NCBI GenBank assembly: GCA_041395905.1
Contig: JAWKZP010000008.1
Coordinates: 152,735 to 216,734, forward strand
Length of the DNA: 64,000 nt
Source: UBA7803 sp041395905
GTDB taxonomy: Bacteria; Pseudomonadota; Gammaproteobacteria; Pseudomonadales; Azotimanducaceae
Reading direction: 5' to 3'
Shown: positions 24,616 to 32,897 of the stretch, one piece after another
Layout of the letters: every line of letters begins with the position of its first letter
How positions within the stretch are numbered: the stretch's first letter is position 1
Made by a program: the position numbers and the translations under genes
The notes under the pieces: model-generated
The model's database searches: none
What the model was told of the DNA's origin: nothing
The model's input: only the letters and a program-made list of their open reading frames with translations

Positions 24616-25830
24616 ATGAAAGGAATCGCAACCGTCATGGCGTGCCTGCTGCTGGCCGCCTGTTCACCCTCCGGCGAGAAGCAGGCCGCCGAGCCCGCAA
24701 AGCCCTACGAGGAGCAACTGCGCCTGGCGCTGGAAACGGCCGAACCCGGTGACGTCATCACCGTGCCCGAGGGAACCTACCAGTTCACCCGCAGCCTGAC
24801 GCTCAACACCAGCGGCGTCACGCTGCGCGGCGCCGGCATGGACCGATCGGTGCTCAGCTTCAAAAACCAGGTTGCCGGCGCCGAAGGCCTGCTGGTGAAT
24901 GCCAGCGACTTCACCATCGAAGATCTCGCCATCGAGGACACCATCGGCGATGCCCTGAAGGTCAATGAAGGCAAGAACATCGTAATCCGGCGGGTGCGCA
25001 CCGAGTGGACCGACGGGCCGAGCACGGACAACGGCGCCTACGGCATCTACCCGGTGCAGACGGAGAACACTCTGATCGAGGGATCGGTGGCCATCGGCGC
25101 GTCGGACGCGGGCATCTACGTGGGCCAATCACGCAACATCGTCGTGCGCAACAATCGGGCCGAACACAACGTGGCGGGCATCGAGATCGAAAACTCGGTT
25201 GCCGCCGACGTCTACGGCAATGTGGCCACGGCCAACACCGGCGGCATTCTGGTGTTCAACATGCCCGATCTGCCGGTCTCCGGGCACAGCACGCGGGTCT
25301 TCGACAACGACATCACGGGCAACAACACGCCCAACTTCGGCCTGCCGGGCAGCGCCGTTTCCGGCGTGCCCGCAGGCTCCGGCGTGGTGATCAATTCCAA
25401 CGACAAGGTGGAGATCTTCGACAACCGGATCGGCGACAACCAGACCGCCAACGTGCTGATCTCGAGCCTGTTCAGTGCCGCGTATTCCTCGGAGCGCGAG
25501 CCCGCTGCCGGCTTCGACCCCTACCCCGAGACCATCTACATCTACGGCAACCAATTCTCGCCGGGCGGCAACGCTCCCGACCGGGATGCGCTGGAGGCCC
25601 TGCGTCAGGCGGCCTTCGGCGCCGACGGTCGGCTGCCGGACATCATCTGGGACGGCGTGGTGGATCCGGCCAAGAGCGGCCCGGACCTGGCGATCTGCAT
25701 CGACAACGGCGCAGCGACCTTCATGAATGTCGACGCCCAGCACGACTATCAAAACCCCTCGACCGACATGACCGCGCACGCCTGCAGCCTGCCGAAGCTG
25801 CCGCCGGTGGACCTGGCCGCGGCCGGCTGA
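24616..25830 (+). CDS. Parallel beta-helix lipoprotein
   Basis: A 404-residue exported lipoprotein; the signal ends in lipobox LAAC. The body is a right-handed parallel beta-helix with repeated turns such as FTRSLTLNTSGVTLRGAG, FTIEDLAIEDTIGDALKV, NIVVRNNRAEHNVAGIEIEN and KVEIFDNRIGDNQT, as in carbohydrate-active or surface proteins. GGGAG precedes the ATG. Together with the next gene it matches the described neighbour pair of families TIGR03805 (beta-helix) and TIGR03806 (diheme cytochrome); that match is from memory of the families. Function is unknown. Confidence 0.85.
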   Translation: MKGIATVMACLLLAACSPSGEKQAAEPAKPYEEQLRLALETAEPGDVITVPEGTYQFTRSLTLNTSGVTLRGAGMDRSVLSFKNQVAGAEGLLVNASDFTIEDLAIEDTIGDALKVNEGKNIVIRRVRTEWTDGPSTDNGAYGIYPVQTENTLIEGSVAIGASDAGIYVGQSRNIVVRNNRAEHNVAGIEIENSVAADVYGNVATANTGGILVFNMPDLPVSGHSTRVFDNDITGNNTPNFGLPGSAVSGVPAGSGVVINSNDKVEIFDNRIGDNQTANVLISSLFSAAYSSEREPAAGFDPYPETIYIYGNQFSPGGNAPDRDALEALRQAAFGADGRLPDIIWDGVVDPAKSGPDLAICIDNGAATFMNVDAQHDYQNPSTDMTAHACSLPKLPPVDLAAAG

Positions 25831-25839
25831 GCGGGCACG

Positions 25840-26952
25840 GTGAAGGGCAGCCTGCGCATCGTCGCCTGGTGCACTGCCGGGCTGCTGTGGGCGCTGCTGA
25901 CGGCCTGTCAGCGCCCGCAGACGGTCGCCTTTCACGATGCCGACGCCTATCCCGAGCAACTATCCGGCTGGGGCGTCATACGCAAGCACAACGGCGCCCT
26001 CGCGCTCGGCGAGGGCGTGGTGGCATACGACATCAACACCCCGCTGTTCACCGACTACGCGCTGAAGCTGCGTACGGTCTATCTGCCTCCAGGCCAGCAC
26101 GCGGTGTACGACGAAAACGACAGCTTCGAATTCCCCGTCGGCACGATCATTTCCAAGACCTTCTTCTATCCGGTCGAGGGCGGGGTCCTGCAGCCGGTTT
26201 CCAGCTGGGATGGCGACCCGGCGTCGATCGACCTCGATCGCTACGAGATCATCGAGACGCGCCTGCTGGTGCGCCAGGCACACGGCTGGGACGCTCTGCC
26301 TTACGTGTGGCACGGTGACGATGCCTACCTGTCCATAACCGGCGCGCTCGAGCCCAGGCAGATCGCACTGCCCGAGGGCGTGCGCAGCTTTCCGTACGTC
26401 GTGCCGACGCGCAACGAGTGCGCGGGCTGTCACGCCACGAACCACAGCAGCGGCTCGCTGATGCCCATCGGCCCCAAGGCGCGCCACCTGAACCGTCCCT
26501 ACGCCGGGCGCGGCGAAAATCAGCTCACCGCGTGGAGCCGGCGCGGGCTGCTCGAAGGCGCGCCGCCAGCGCAGTCAGCGCCACGGGAGGCGCTCTGGAA
26601 CGACCCGCAGCAGCCGCTCGAGGCACGCGCCCGCGCCTACCTCGACAGCAACTGCGGACATTGTCACAACCCCCACGGCGCGGCGGACACCTCCGGTCTC
26701 TGGCTCGACGCCCAGACGGTGGCGTTCCGTCCACGCGGTTTCTGCAAGCCGCCCATCGCAGCGGGACGCGGTACCGGCGGGCGCTCCTATTCCGTGGTAC
26801 CGGGCCGGCCCGACGCTTCGATTCTGCTGTTCCGAATGCAGACGGACGATCCCGGCAGCCGCATGCCAGAAGCCGGACGTTCCCTGGTGCACCGCGAGGG
26901 CGTGCAGCTGATCCGGGATTGGATTCAGAGTCTGGACGGCGACTGCGTCTAG
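25840..26952 (+). CDS. SO2930-family diheme c-type cytochrome lipoprotein
   Basis: A 370-residue exported protein beginning with GTG 25840 and a signal ending LLTAC. Two haem sites are visible, CAGCH at about residue 195 and CGHCH at about residue 272, separated by a helical section. The N-terminal half (YPEQLSGWGVIRKHNGALALGEGV, YDINTPLFTDYALKLRTVYLP) is diagnostic of the SO2930/HNE_0200 family, an uncharacterised group that travels with the beta-helix lipoprotein encoded 9 bases upstream. The pair may form an outer-surface electron-transfer unit, but no substrate is known. Confidence 0.87.
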   Translation: MKGSLRIVAWCTAGLLWALLTACQRPQTVAFHDADAYPEQLSGWGVIRKHNGALALGEGVVAYDINTPLFTDYALKLRTVYLPPGQHAVYDENDSFEFPVGTIISKTFFYPVEGGVLQPVSSWDGDPASIDLDRYEIIETRLLVRQAHGWDALPYVWHGDDAYLSITGALEPRQIALPEGVRSFPYVVPTRNECAGCHATNHSSGSLMPIGPKARHLNRPYAGRGENQLTAWSRRGLLEGAPPAQSAPREALWNDPQQPLEARARAYLDSNCGHCHNPHGAADTSGLWLDAQTVAFRPRGFCKPPIAAGRGTGGRSYSVVPGRPDASILLFRMQTDDPGSRMPEAGRSLVHREGVQLIRDWIQSLDGDCV

Positions 26953-27013
26953 CGCGCCGCGCGGCACGTTCCGCGCTCGCCGGCGGACGCGTCGCGGCGG
27001 CGACGGGCCGGCA

Positions 27014-27451
27014 TCAGCGCGGCCGGTAGACGAAGCGCCGCGACAGCAGGAAGTTGCTGGCCGTCGCTGTCATGGCACCGAGTGTCATCGACACCAGCGG
27101 CGCATGACGCAGCGGTCCCAGCACCAGAATGCCGTACACGCCGATGCTGAGCGCCGCCCCGAGCACCTGAATGAGCACGTAGCCGGTGAAGTTTGCCCGT
27201 CGCACCGATGCGCCGAAGGTGTAACGGGCATGCATCACGAACGTGCAGCTGACGGCCACCAGGAAGGCGAACAGTCGGGTGCCGAGCAGTTGCCCGGTGG
27301 TCTGGTTCCAGCCGAGGCCGTAGAGCAGGCTCGCCAGCACCGACATGTCGACGCCGAAGCCGATGGCGCCCACCTGCAGAAAGCGCCACAGCTGGCGCTT
27401 GACCTGGCCGCGATATTCGCCAGGCGTGCCAGCCTCTGAGGGTTCGGCCAT
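27014..27451 (-). CDS. GtrA-like membrane protein
   Basis: A 145-residue inner-membrane protein with four helices: FLQVGAIGFGVDMSVLASLLYGLG, LLGTRLFAFLVAVSCTFVMHARYTF, YVLIQVLGAALSIGVYGILVL and VSMTLGAMTATASNFLLSRRFVY. GtrA-family proteins are thought to flip polyprenyl-phosphate-linked sugars or take part in surface polysaccharide synthesis. The ATG at 27451 gives the standard length; the frame is open beyond it. It is the last of three minus-strand genes, after a small membrane protein and a GPH-type transporter. Confidence 0.85.
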   Translation of the reverse strand: MAEPSEAGTPGEYRGQVKRQLWRFLQVGAIGFGVDMSVLASLLYGLGWNQTTGQLLGTRLFAFLVAVSCTFVMHARYTFGASVRRANFTGYVLIQVLGAALSIGVYGILVLGPLRHAPLVSMTLGAMTATASNFLLSRRFVYRPR

Positions 27452-27459
27452 GGGCGCGC

Positions 27460-27960
27460 TCAGTCGCCGCGGGATCGGCGCTGCAGCTTCGCGGCCCGCA
27501 GCTCGGGAAACCAGGCTTCGAGGCGCGCCCGCAGCAGGTGCTCGAAGAGCAGATACCCGGCGAGCAGCGCCGGCAGCGCCCACACATCCATGACGTCCAG
27601 CAGCAGCAGCGGCCAGATCAGCGCCAGCACCCCGTTGACGAACGACTGCACCCCGAGACGCAGGACGTAGTCGATGATTTCGCTGGTGAAAAAGCTCACC
27701 ACGCCGTCGCTCTCATACATGTTCGAGACGATCAGCCGCACTTCCAGAATGCTGAACGTAACCAGGTAACCGAGGCCATAGAAACCGCCGCCGCGCGTGC
27801 TCCAGATATCCAGTACCGCCCCACGCACCAGAGGACCCGCCGCCCGGGGGTCGCGACGCAGCGCATCGAGATTGCGCCGGAGCCGCGCCCAGCGTCCGGG
27901 GCGCGGCGCCCGGGCGCGACCGGGTGCAGCGTCCCCGCGCGGTTGCCGGTCACCCGCCAC
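27460..27960 (-). CDS. Small membrane protein, unknown
   Basis: A 166-residue protein with an Arg/Pro-rich cytoplasmic N-terminus and hydrophobic stretches around residues 57-75 (FYGLGYLVTFSILEVRLIV) and 105-140 (FVNGVLALIWPLLLLDVMDVWALPALLAGYLLF). The GTG start at 27960 overlaps the end of the transporter gene by 11 bases and the stop is 8 bases before the GtrA start, so the three genes form an operon. I do not recognise the family. Position next to GtrA hints at an envelope or lipid-linked sugar role, but this is inference only. Confidence 0.6.
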   Translation of the reverse strand: MAGDRQPRGDAAPGRARAPRPGRWARLRRNLDALRRDPRAAGPLVRGAVLDIWSTRGGGFYGLGYLVTFSILEVRLIVSNMYESDGVVSFFTSEIIDYVLRLGVQSFVNGVLALIWPLLLLDVMDVWALPALLAGYLLFEHLLRARLEAWFPELRAAKLQRRSRGD

Positions 27961-29413
27961 CCGCCGTCGCCTCGCGGCGCTGATTCAGCGCCTGCACGAT
28001 CTCCGCATGGCGATGCCTGTTGAGATGATGCTTGGAGTAGCAATACACGGACACCACGGCGAAGCCGGCGACGATGGGCCCGTAGATGAGCCCGAGCCAG
28101 GTGAGCGTCTCGGGCGGCACGTCGGCGGCAGTCTGGATGGCAACGCCGCGCGGCCAGCTGATCAGGTCCAGCGCCACGCCGCCGACCACGTTGCCGATGC
28201 CCGTGGTGAATTTGCCCGAGAACGAGACCGAGGCGAAGAAGATGCCCTCCTGACGCTTGCCGGTGGCGAGCTCGTGCTCGTCGACGATGTCCGCAACCAT
28301 GGAACCGAAGGTCACCAGAGCCTGCACCACGCCCGCGCCCTGCACGAACTTGACCAGCACCAGCGTCGTCACGAGCTCAGTGGTTCCATTCTCCGGAAAC
28401 AGATCCAGCAGGCGCAGAACGACGGGCACGATCTGGCAGATTGCCCACCAGGCAGTCCCGACCACGATCGACGGCTTCTTGTCGAACAGCTCGTTGAGCT
28501 TTCGCGAGAACAGCGCCCCGGCCATGATTCCGAGGGGATAGGCCGCAAAGAACGCGATGTTGTCCGCGCTCGTCAGCTCCCAGAAGTAAGTGTTCATGTG
28601 CAGATTGAGCGCGCCATCCACGCCCACCATCATGAACACGATGAGCACGCCCGCGAACAGCCAGGCAAACGACCGGTTCGACAGCGCTATGCGAATCTCC
28701 AGCCAGGTGCGCCTCAACGCACCGATGACCGTCACCGGCTCTACCGGCCCGCGCGGCTGCGGCAGCCGTGGAATCTGCGACCGGGTACCCCAGGCGGACG
28801 CGAGAATGCTGCCGACCATGAGCACCGCCAGCGTCAACGCAAACGGACTGTAGGCATCGGCCCGGAACTGACCGTGCGGGAACTCCTCGCTGGCATAGAA
28901 GAACAGGCCGAAACCGATCACGTACGAAAGCAGCCCACCGAAGGTGCTGAAGAACTGACGGAACGCCACGACGGTGGTGCGTTCCTCGAAGTTGGTGGAC
29001 AGCTCAGCGCCCAGCGCGATGTGCGGCACGTGGTACAGCGTCATGGCGGTACGGGTGAGCACGGCAAAGGTCAGCAGCCACAGGAACAGCTCGAACTCCG
29101 GCAGCGCAGGGGGTGTGAAAAGAAAGTAGAACGATACCGCGAGCGGTACGGCGGCCACGAACATGAACGGATGGCGCCGGCCCAGCCGCGAACGCCAGTT
29201 GTCCGACAGGGAGCCGGCGATGGGATCGGTGATGGCGTCGAACATCAGCGCGATGCCTACGGCGAGCCCGGCGTAGGTGCCCGACAAGCCGAGCACCTGC
29301 ACGTAGTAGAAGAACAGGAACACACCGAACGCGCCGTTCTTCAGCCCCTCCCCCGTCTGACCGACCCCGTAGGTCAGTTTTGTGGCAAAGCTGAGCCTTT
29401 GCGCGTCGACCAC
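27950..29413 (-). CDS. MFS transporter, GPH (glycoside-pentoside-hexuronide:cation symporter) family
   Basis: A 487-residue twelve-helix transporter. FATKLTYGVGQTGEGLKNGAFGVFLFFYYVQVLGL and DAITDPIAGSLSDNWRSRLGRRHPFMFVAAVPLAV are typical of the GPH (MelB-like) group, including the conserved DxxxDPIxG and RxGRRxPF motifs. The GTG start at 29413 (VVDAQRL) has GGAG seven bases upstream. An open frame continues antisense across fumC but is not coding. Known members import melibiose, xylosides, lactose or glucuronides with cations; substrate cannot be assigned. It precedes a small membrane protein and GtrA. Confidence 0.88.
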   Translation of the reverse strand: MVDAQRLSFATKLTYGVGQTGEGLKNGAFGVFLFFYYVQVLGLSGTYAGLAVGIALMFDAITDPIAGSLSDNWRSRLGRRHPFMFVAAVPLAVSFYFLFTPPALPEFELFLWLLTFAVLTRTAMTLYHVPHIALGAELSTNFEERTTVVAFRQFFSTFGGLLSYVIGFGLFFYASEEFPHGQFRADAYSPFALTLAVLMVGSILASAWGTRSQIPRLPQPRGPVEPVTVIGALRRTWLEIRIALSNRSFAWLFAGVLIVFMMVGVDGALNLHMNTYFWELTSADNIAFFAAYPLGIMAGALFSRKLNELFDKKPSIVVGTAWWAICQIVPVVLRLLDLFPENGTTELVTTLVLVKFVQGAGVVQALVTFGSMVADIVDEHELATGKRQEGIFFASVSFSGKFTTGIGNVVGGVALDLISWPRGVAIQTAADVPPETLTWLGLIYGPIVAGFAVVSVYCYSKHHLNRHRHAEIVQALNQRREATAGGG

Positions 29414-29500
29414 TCTGTTCTCCGCCGCCGATGATGCGCATCGATCATCCGTACTCAGGCGATGGCGGTCAAGGTAAGATCGGCAGCTACGGGAGGCACC

Positions 29501-29986
29501 ATGCACTTTGACGCGCCCATAGTCTGCCCCGAGCAGAAAGTCGAGCCGGCCTGGATCGACTACAACGGTCACATGAACATGGCGTTCTACAACGTCGCAT
29601 TCGATCGCGGCGTGGACCACCTCTACGATCTGCTCGGCGTCGGCGCCGAGTACGCGCGCTCCGGCGCAGGCTCGCTGTTCACGATGGAGGTGCACGTGCA
29701 CTACCTCAACGAGCTGGTGGTGGACGATCCTCTCAGCGTCCGGATCCGTCTGCTCGACTTCGACAGCAAGCGGCTGCACTTTTTCGAGGAGATGTATCAC
29801 GCCACCGAGGGCTATCTCGCGGCCACTTCGGAACAGCTGGCGCTGCACGTCGACATGCAGACGCGTCGATCGGCGCCGCTGCCTGCTGCCGCGCTTTCCC
29901 GTGTCGAAGACCTGCTCCGCAGCCATAGCACGCTGCCGCGACCCGAGCAGGTGGGCCATGTCATCGGCATACCGGCCAGGCGCTGA
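29501..29986 (+). CDS. Hotdog-fold acyl-CoA thioesterase
   Basis: A 161-residue single-hotdog thioesterase of the 4HBT type: PAWIDYNGHMNMAFYNVAFDRG with the catalytic Asp-Tyr-Asn-Gly-His region, then LFTMEVHVHYLNELVVDDPLSV and LHFFEEMYHATEGYLAATSEQLALHVD. Such proteins resemble the thioesterases seen with carnitine/betaine metabolism, but many hydrolyse other acyl-CoA species. The ATG at 29501 has GGGAGG at ideal spacing; a longer frame begins at 29462. It is followed by fumC after 18 bases, on the same strand. Confidence 0.85.
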   Translation: MHFDAPIVCPEQKVEPAWIDYNGHMNMAFYNVAFDRGVDHLYDLLGVGAEYARSGAGSLFTMEVHVHYLNELVVDDPLSVRIRLLDFDSKRLHFFEEMYHATEGYLAATSEQLALHVDMQTRRSAPLPAAALSRVEDLLRSHSTLPRPEQVGHVIGIPARR

Positions 29987-30004
29987 CAGCAGGGGAACGC
30001 GGCA

Positions 30005-31396
30005 ATGGCAGAGGTTCGACAGGAACAGGACAGTCTCGGCACGATCGACGTCCCGATGGACGCCTACTGGGGCGCACAGACTCAGCGGAGCCTCGAGAAC
30101 TTTCCGATCGGCACCGAGAAGATGCCGCAGGAGCTCATCGAGGCCTACGCGCTGGTGAAGAAAGCGGCCGCGCTCAGCAACGCCGAGCTCGGTGTCATAG
30201 CGGCAGAAACCGCGCACGCCATCGGCACGGCCTGTGATGAGATCCGTGCCGGCGGACTGGCCGATCAGTTTCCTCTGGCGGTGTGGCAGACGGGTTCGGG
30301 GACCCAGACCAACATGAACCTCAACGAGGTGCTCGCCAATCGGGCCACCGAGCTGCTCGGCGGAGATTTTCGCCGCGATCGGCTCGTGCATCCGAACGAC
30401 CAGGTCAATGCAAGCCAGAGCTCCAATGACACCTTTCCCACGGCCATGCACGTCGCCGCCTACAGCCTGATCGAAGCGCGCCTGCTTCCAGCGGTGGCGG
30501 CGTTGCAGCGCACGCTCGAAAGCAAAGCCAGCGACTACAGCAGCATCATCAAGACCGGGCGTACTCATCTGATGGACGCGACGCCAATGACCCTGGGGCA
30601 GGAATTCGGCGGCTACGCCAGCCAGCTGGCGCACGGCCGCCGCGCGCTTCGCGACAGCCTGTCGCGCCTGGCCGAGCTCGCCCTGGGCGGGACGGCCGTC
30701 GGGACGGGGCTGAACGCTCCCGCCGGATTCGCCGAACGCGCCATTGGCCACCTGGTGCGCCTGACCGGCCTGCCGTTCGTGGCGGCCGAGAACCGCTTCG
30801 AGGCGCTTTCCGCCCACGACGCCATGGTGGAGATCAGCGGCGCCTTGCGTCGTCTCGCGGTAAGCCTCATGCACATCGCCAACCAGATCCGTCTCCTGGC
30901 CAGCGGGCCCCGCACCGGTCTCGCCGAGCTGATCCTGCCTGCCAACGAGCCCGGCAGTTCGATCATGCCGGGAAAGGTGAATCCAACCCAGTGCGAAGCG
31001 CTGGCCATGGTCTGCGCGCAGGTCGTGGGCAACGACGCAACGGTTACGCTCGCCGGAAGCCACGGCCACCTGCAGCTGAACACCTTCAAGCCGGTCATGG
31101 CGTTCAACGTGCTGCAGAGCGCGCGGCTGCTGGCAGACGCGTGCGTGAGCTTCGAGCTGCGCTGTGTGCGGGGTATCGTGCCGAACCTGAAGCGCATCGA
31201 CGCGCTGCGCTCGAGCAGCCTCATGCTGGTGACGGCGCTGACGCCGCACATCGGTTACGACAAGGCGGCGCAGATCGCCAAGAAGGCACACGCGGAGGAC
31301 CTCACACTCAGAGAAGCCGCCCTCGCCCTCGGCTATCTCAGCGCGGAGGACTTCGACCGCCTGGCCGACCCTGCCCGCATGCTGGGGCCCCAGTAG
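30005..31396 (+). CDS. fumC: Class II fumarate hydratase
   Basis: A 463-residue iron-independent fumarase of the TCA cycle converting fumarate to malate. The superfamily signature GSSIMPGKVNPTQCEA is near residue 318; TGSGTQTNMNLNEVLANR, NASQSSNDTFPTAMH and KTGRTHLMDATPMTLGQEF supply the substrate-binding and catalytic residues. Length (E. coli FumC 467) and motifs are standard. It is 18 bases after a thioesterase gene and may be co-transcribed with it. The downstream Dps gene has its own regulatory region. Confidence 0.96.
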   Translation: MAEVRQEQDSLGTIDVPMDAYWGAQTQRSLENFPIGTEKMPQELIEAYALVKKAAALSNAELGVIAAETAHAIGTACDEIRAGGLADQFPLAVWQTGSGTQTNMNLNEVLANRATELLGGDFRRDRLVHPNDQVNASQSSNDTFPTAMHVAAYSLIEARLLPAVAALQRTLESKASDYSSIIKTGRTHLMDATPMTLGQEFGGYASQLAHGRRALRDSLSRLAELALGGTAVGTGLNAPAGFAERAIGHLVRLTGLPFVAAENRFEALSAHDAMVEISGALRRLAVSLMHIANQIRLLASGPRTGLAELILPANEPGSSIMPGKVNPTQCEALAMVCAQVVGNDATVTLAGSHGHLQLNTFKPVMAFNVLQSARLLADACVSFELRCVRGIVPNLKRIDALRSSSLMLVTALTPHIGYDKAAQIAKKAHAEDLTLREAALALGYLSAEDFDRLADPARMLGPQ

Positions 31397-31446
31397 CGGC
31401 CCACCAGCGTGCTGCCGCGCCGGGAAACGGTTCATAGTCTTTCTCA

Positions 31447-31466
31447 ATCGTTCCGTTAGGAACAAT
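31447..31466. promoter_or_regulatory. Inverted repeat upstream of the Dps/peroxiredoxin genes
   Basis: ATCGTTCC-GTTA-GGAACAAT is an inverted repeat (7 of 8 arm positions pair) 65 bases before the dps start. It has no following T-run, so it is more likely an operator than a terminator. A redox- or iron-responsive regulator is a guess from the genes it precedes. Confidence 0.5.
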
Positions 31467-31530
31467 TCATTTCACGAATGTTCGGCGACTCCGTAGAGTG
31501 ATCCCGGTCAGTTGCTTACGGAGATCGCTC

Positions 31531-32007
31531 ATGGACATCAACATCGGCATACCGGCAGCACAGCGGGAAGCCATCGCGGGAGGCCTGTCGCGTCTTCTGG
31601 CGGACACGTACACCCTCTACCTCAAGACCCACAACTACCACTGGAACGTGACCGGGCCCCAGTTCGCCACCCTGCACGGCCTGTTCGAAACCCACTACAC
31701 GGAACTGGCCCTTGCGGTGGATCAGATCGCCGAGCGAATTCGCGCGCTGGGCCATCGGGCACCCGGTTCCTACAGGGAGTACGCAGCGCTCAGCTCCATC
31801 ACCGAGGACGACGACCACCCCGGCGCCCGCGAAATGGTGCAGCGTCTGGTGGCGGGGCAGGAAGCGGTGGTGCGCACCGCACGGTCGATCTTCCCGACGG
31901 TGGAGTCGGCCAGCGACGAGCCCACGGCCGACCTGCTCACCCAGCGCATGCAGGTGCACGAGAAAAATGCCTGGATGCTGCGCAGCCTGCTGGAAAACGT
32001 TGCCTGA
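31531..32007 (+). CDS. dps: Dps family DNA-binding ferritin-like protein
   Basis: A 158-residue Dps/miniferritin. The dinuclear iron site residues appear as KTHNYHWNVTGPQF (His) and the helix HGLFETHYTELALAVDQIAERIRALGH (Asp/Glu). The ends of the four-helix bundle show ADLLTQRMQVHEKNAWMLRSLLE. The start ATG 31531 is preferred. Dps proteins oxidise and store iron, protecting DNA from hydrogen peroxide. The next gene 50 bases on encodes a peroxiredoxin-glutaredoxin fusion, so both likely form a peroxide-stress unit controlled from the inverted repeat at 31447. Confidence 0.92.
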   Translation: MDINIGIPAAQREAIAGGLSRLLADTYTLYLKTHNYHWNVTGPQFATLHGLFETHYTELALAVDQIAERIRALGHRAPGSYREYAALSSITEDDDHPGAREMVQRLVAGQEAVVRTARSIFPTVESASDEPTADLLTQRMQVHEKNAWMLRSLLENVA

Positions 32008-32059
32008 GCGAGATCGCAGGCAGCACACGGAAACACCATCGACACAGGAGATTGAAATC

Positions 32060-32803
32060 ATGTTGGAGAACAGAGAAGGACAACGCGTCCCGGCAGTGGA
32101 GTTCCGCACGCGCGAAGGCCACGAGTGGAAGAACGTCAACAGTGAAGACCTGTTCAGCGGCAAGTCCGTGATCGTCTTCTCGCTGCCCGGCGCCTTCACG
32201 CCCACCTGCTCGTCATCCCACGTGCCCCGCTACAACCAGCTGGCAGGCACGTTCAGGCAGCTGGGAATCGACGACATCGTCTGCATCTCGGTGAACGATG
32301 CCTTCGTGATGAACGAGTGGCAGGAGTCGCAGCAGGCCTGGAGCCTGCGCTTCGTTCCGGACGGCAACGGCGAGTTCACAGAGCGCATGGGCATGCTGGT
32401 GGGCAAGGAGGACCTGGGCTTCGGCCGGCGCTCCTGGCGCTACTCGATGCTGGTGCGCGACGGCGTGATAGAAAAGATGTTCGTGGAGCGCGAGGAGCCT
32501 GGCGACCCGTACGCAGTATCGGATGCCGACACCATGCTCGACTACCTGGCACCCGGCGGCGCCAGGCCGCTCGATGCCACGGTGTTCACGCGCAAAGGTT
32601 GCGGCCATTGCGCACGCGCGAAACAGGCGCTCGACAACGCCGGCATCGCCTACGAGGAGCTGGTGCTGAACAAGCACTTCAGTGACCGCACGCTGCGCGC
32701 GGTCACCGCCCGCACCAGCTTTCCACAGGTGTTCATCGGAGGTCAGCTGATCGGCGGCGCCGACGATCTGGAGGCCTGGTTGAAGGGCCGCAAGGCGGCC
32801 TGA
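32060..32803 (+). CDS. Hybrid peroxiredoxin-glutaredoxin
   Basis: A 247-residue fusion. The N-terminal 160 residues are a Prx5 domain with peroxidatic Cys in GAFTPTCSSSH and NDAFVMNEW and WSLRFVPDGNGEF. The C-terminal 75 residues are a glutaredoxin (TVFTRKGCGHCARAKQAL, then TSFPQVFIGGQLIGGADDL). The fused Grx reduces the Prx with glutathione, as in Haemophilus and Vibrio Prx-Grx enzymes. The Grx active site reads CGHC rather than the more common CPFC or CPYC. It follows dps closely and ends before a bidirectional terminator. Confidence 0.93.
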   Translation: MLENREGQRVPAVEFRTREGHEWKNVNSEDLFSGKSVIVFSLPGAFTPTCSSSHVPRYNQLAGTFRQLGIDDIVCISVNDAFVMNEWQESQQAWSLRFVPDGNGEFTERMGMLVGKEDLGFGRRSWRYSMLVRDGVIEKMFVEREEPGDPYAVSDADTMLDYLAPGGARPLDATVFTRKGCGHCARAKQALDNAGIAYEELVLNKHFSDRTLRAVTARTSFPQVFIGGQLIGGADDLEAWLKGRKAA

Positions 32804-32847
32804 AGCTGACTCAGCGTCCGCCGGCGCGCGGATGGCGCAAAACAAAA

Positions 32848-32870
32848 ACGGGAGCCGAGGCTCCCGTTTT
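32848..32870. terminator. Bidirectional rho-independent terminator
   Basis: ACGGGAGCC (32848-32856) pairs perfectly with GGCTCCCGT (32859-32867). It has an A-run before and TTTT after, so it can act on both strands between the convergent Prx-Grx gene and acyl-CoA dehydrogenase gene. It is the clearest intrinsic terminator in the window. Confidence 0.93.
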
Positions 32871-32897
32871 CACTCTGGCCGGCACGTACGCCTCGAA

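Noticed and set aside
29414..31465. Minus-strand open frame continuous with the GPH transporter, antisense to fumC and the thioesterase
   Set aside because: It runs antisense to well-supported genes, has no family resemblance, and a GTG with good Shine-Dalgarno spacing at 29413 gives a normal-length transporter. GC-rich DNA often leaves such frames open.
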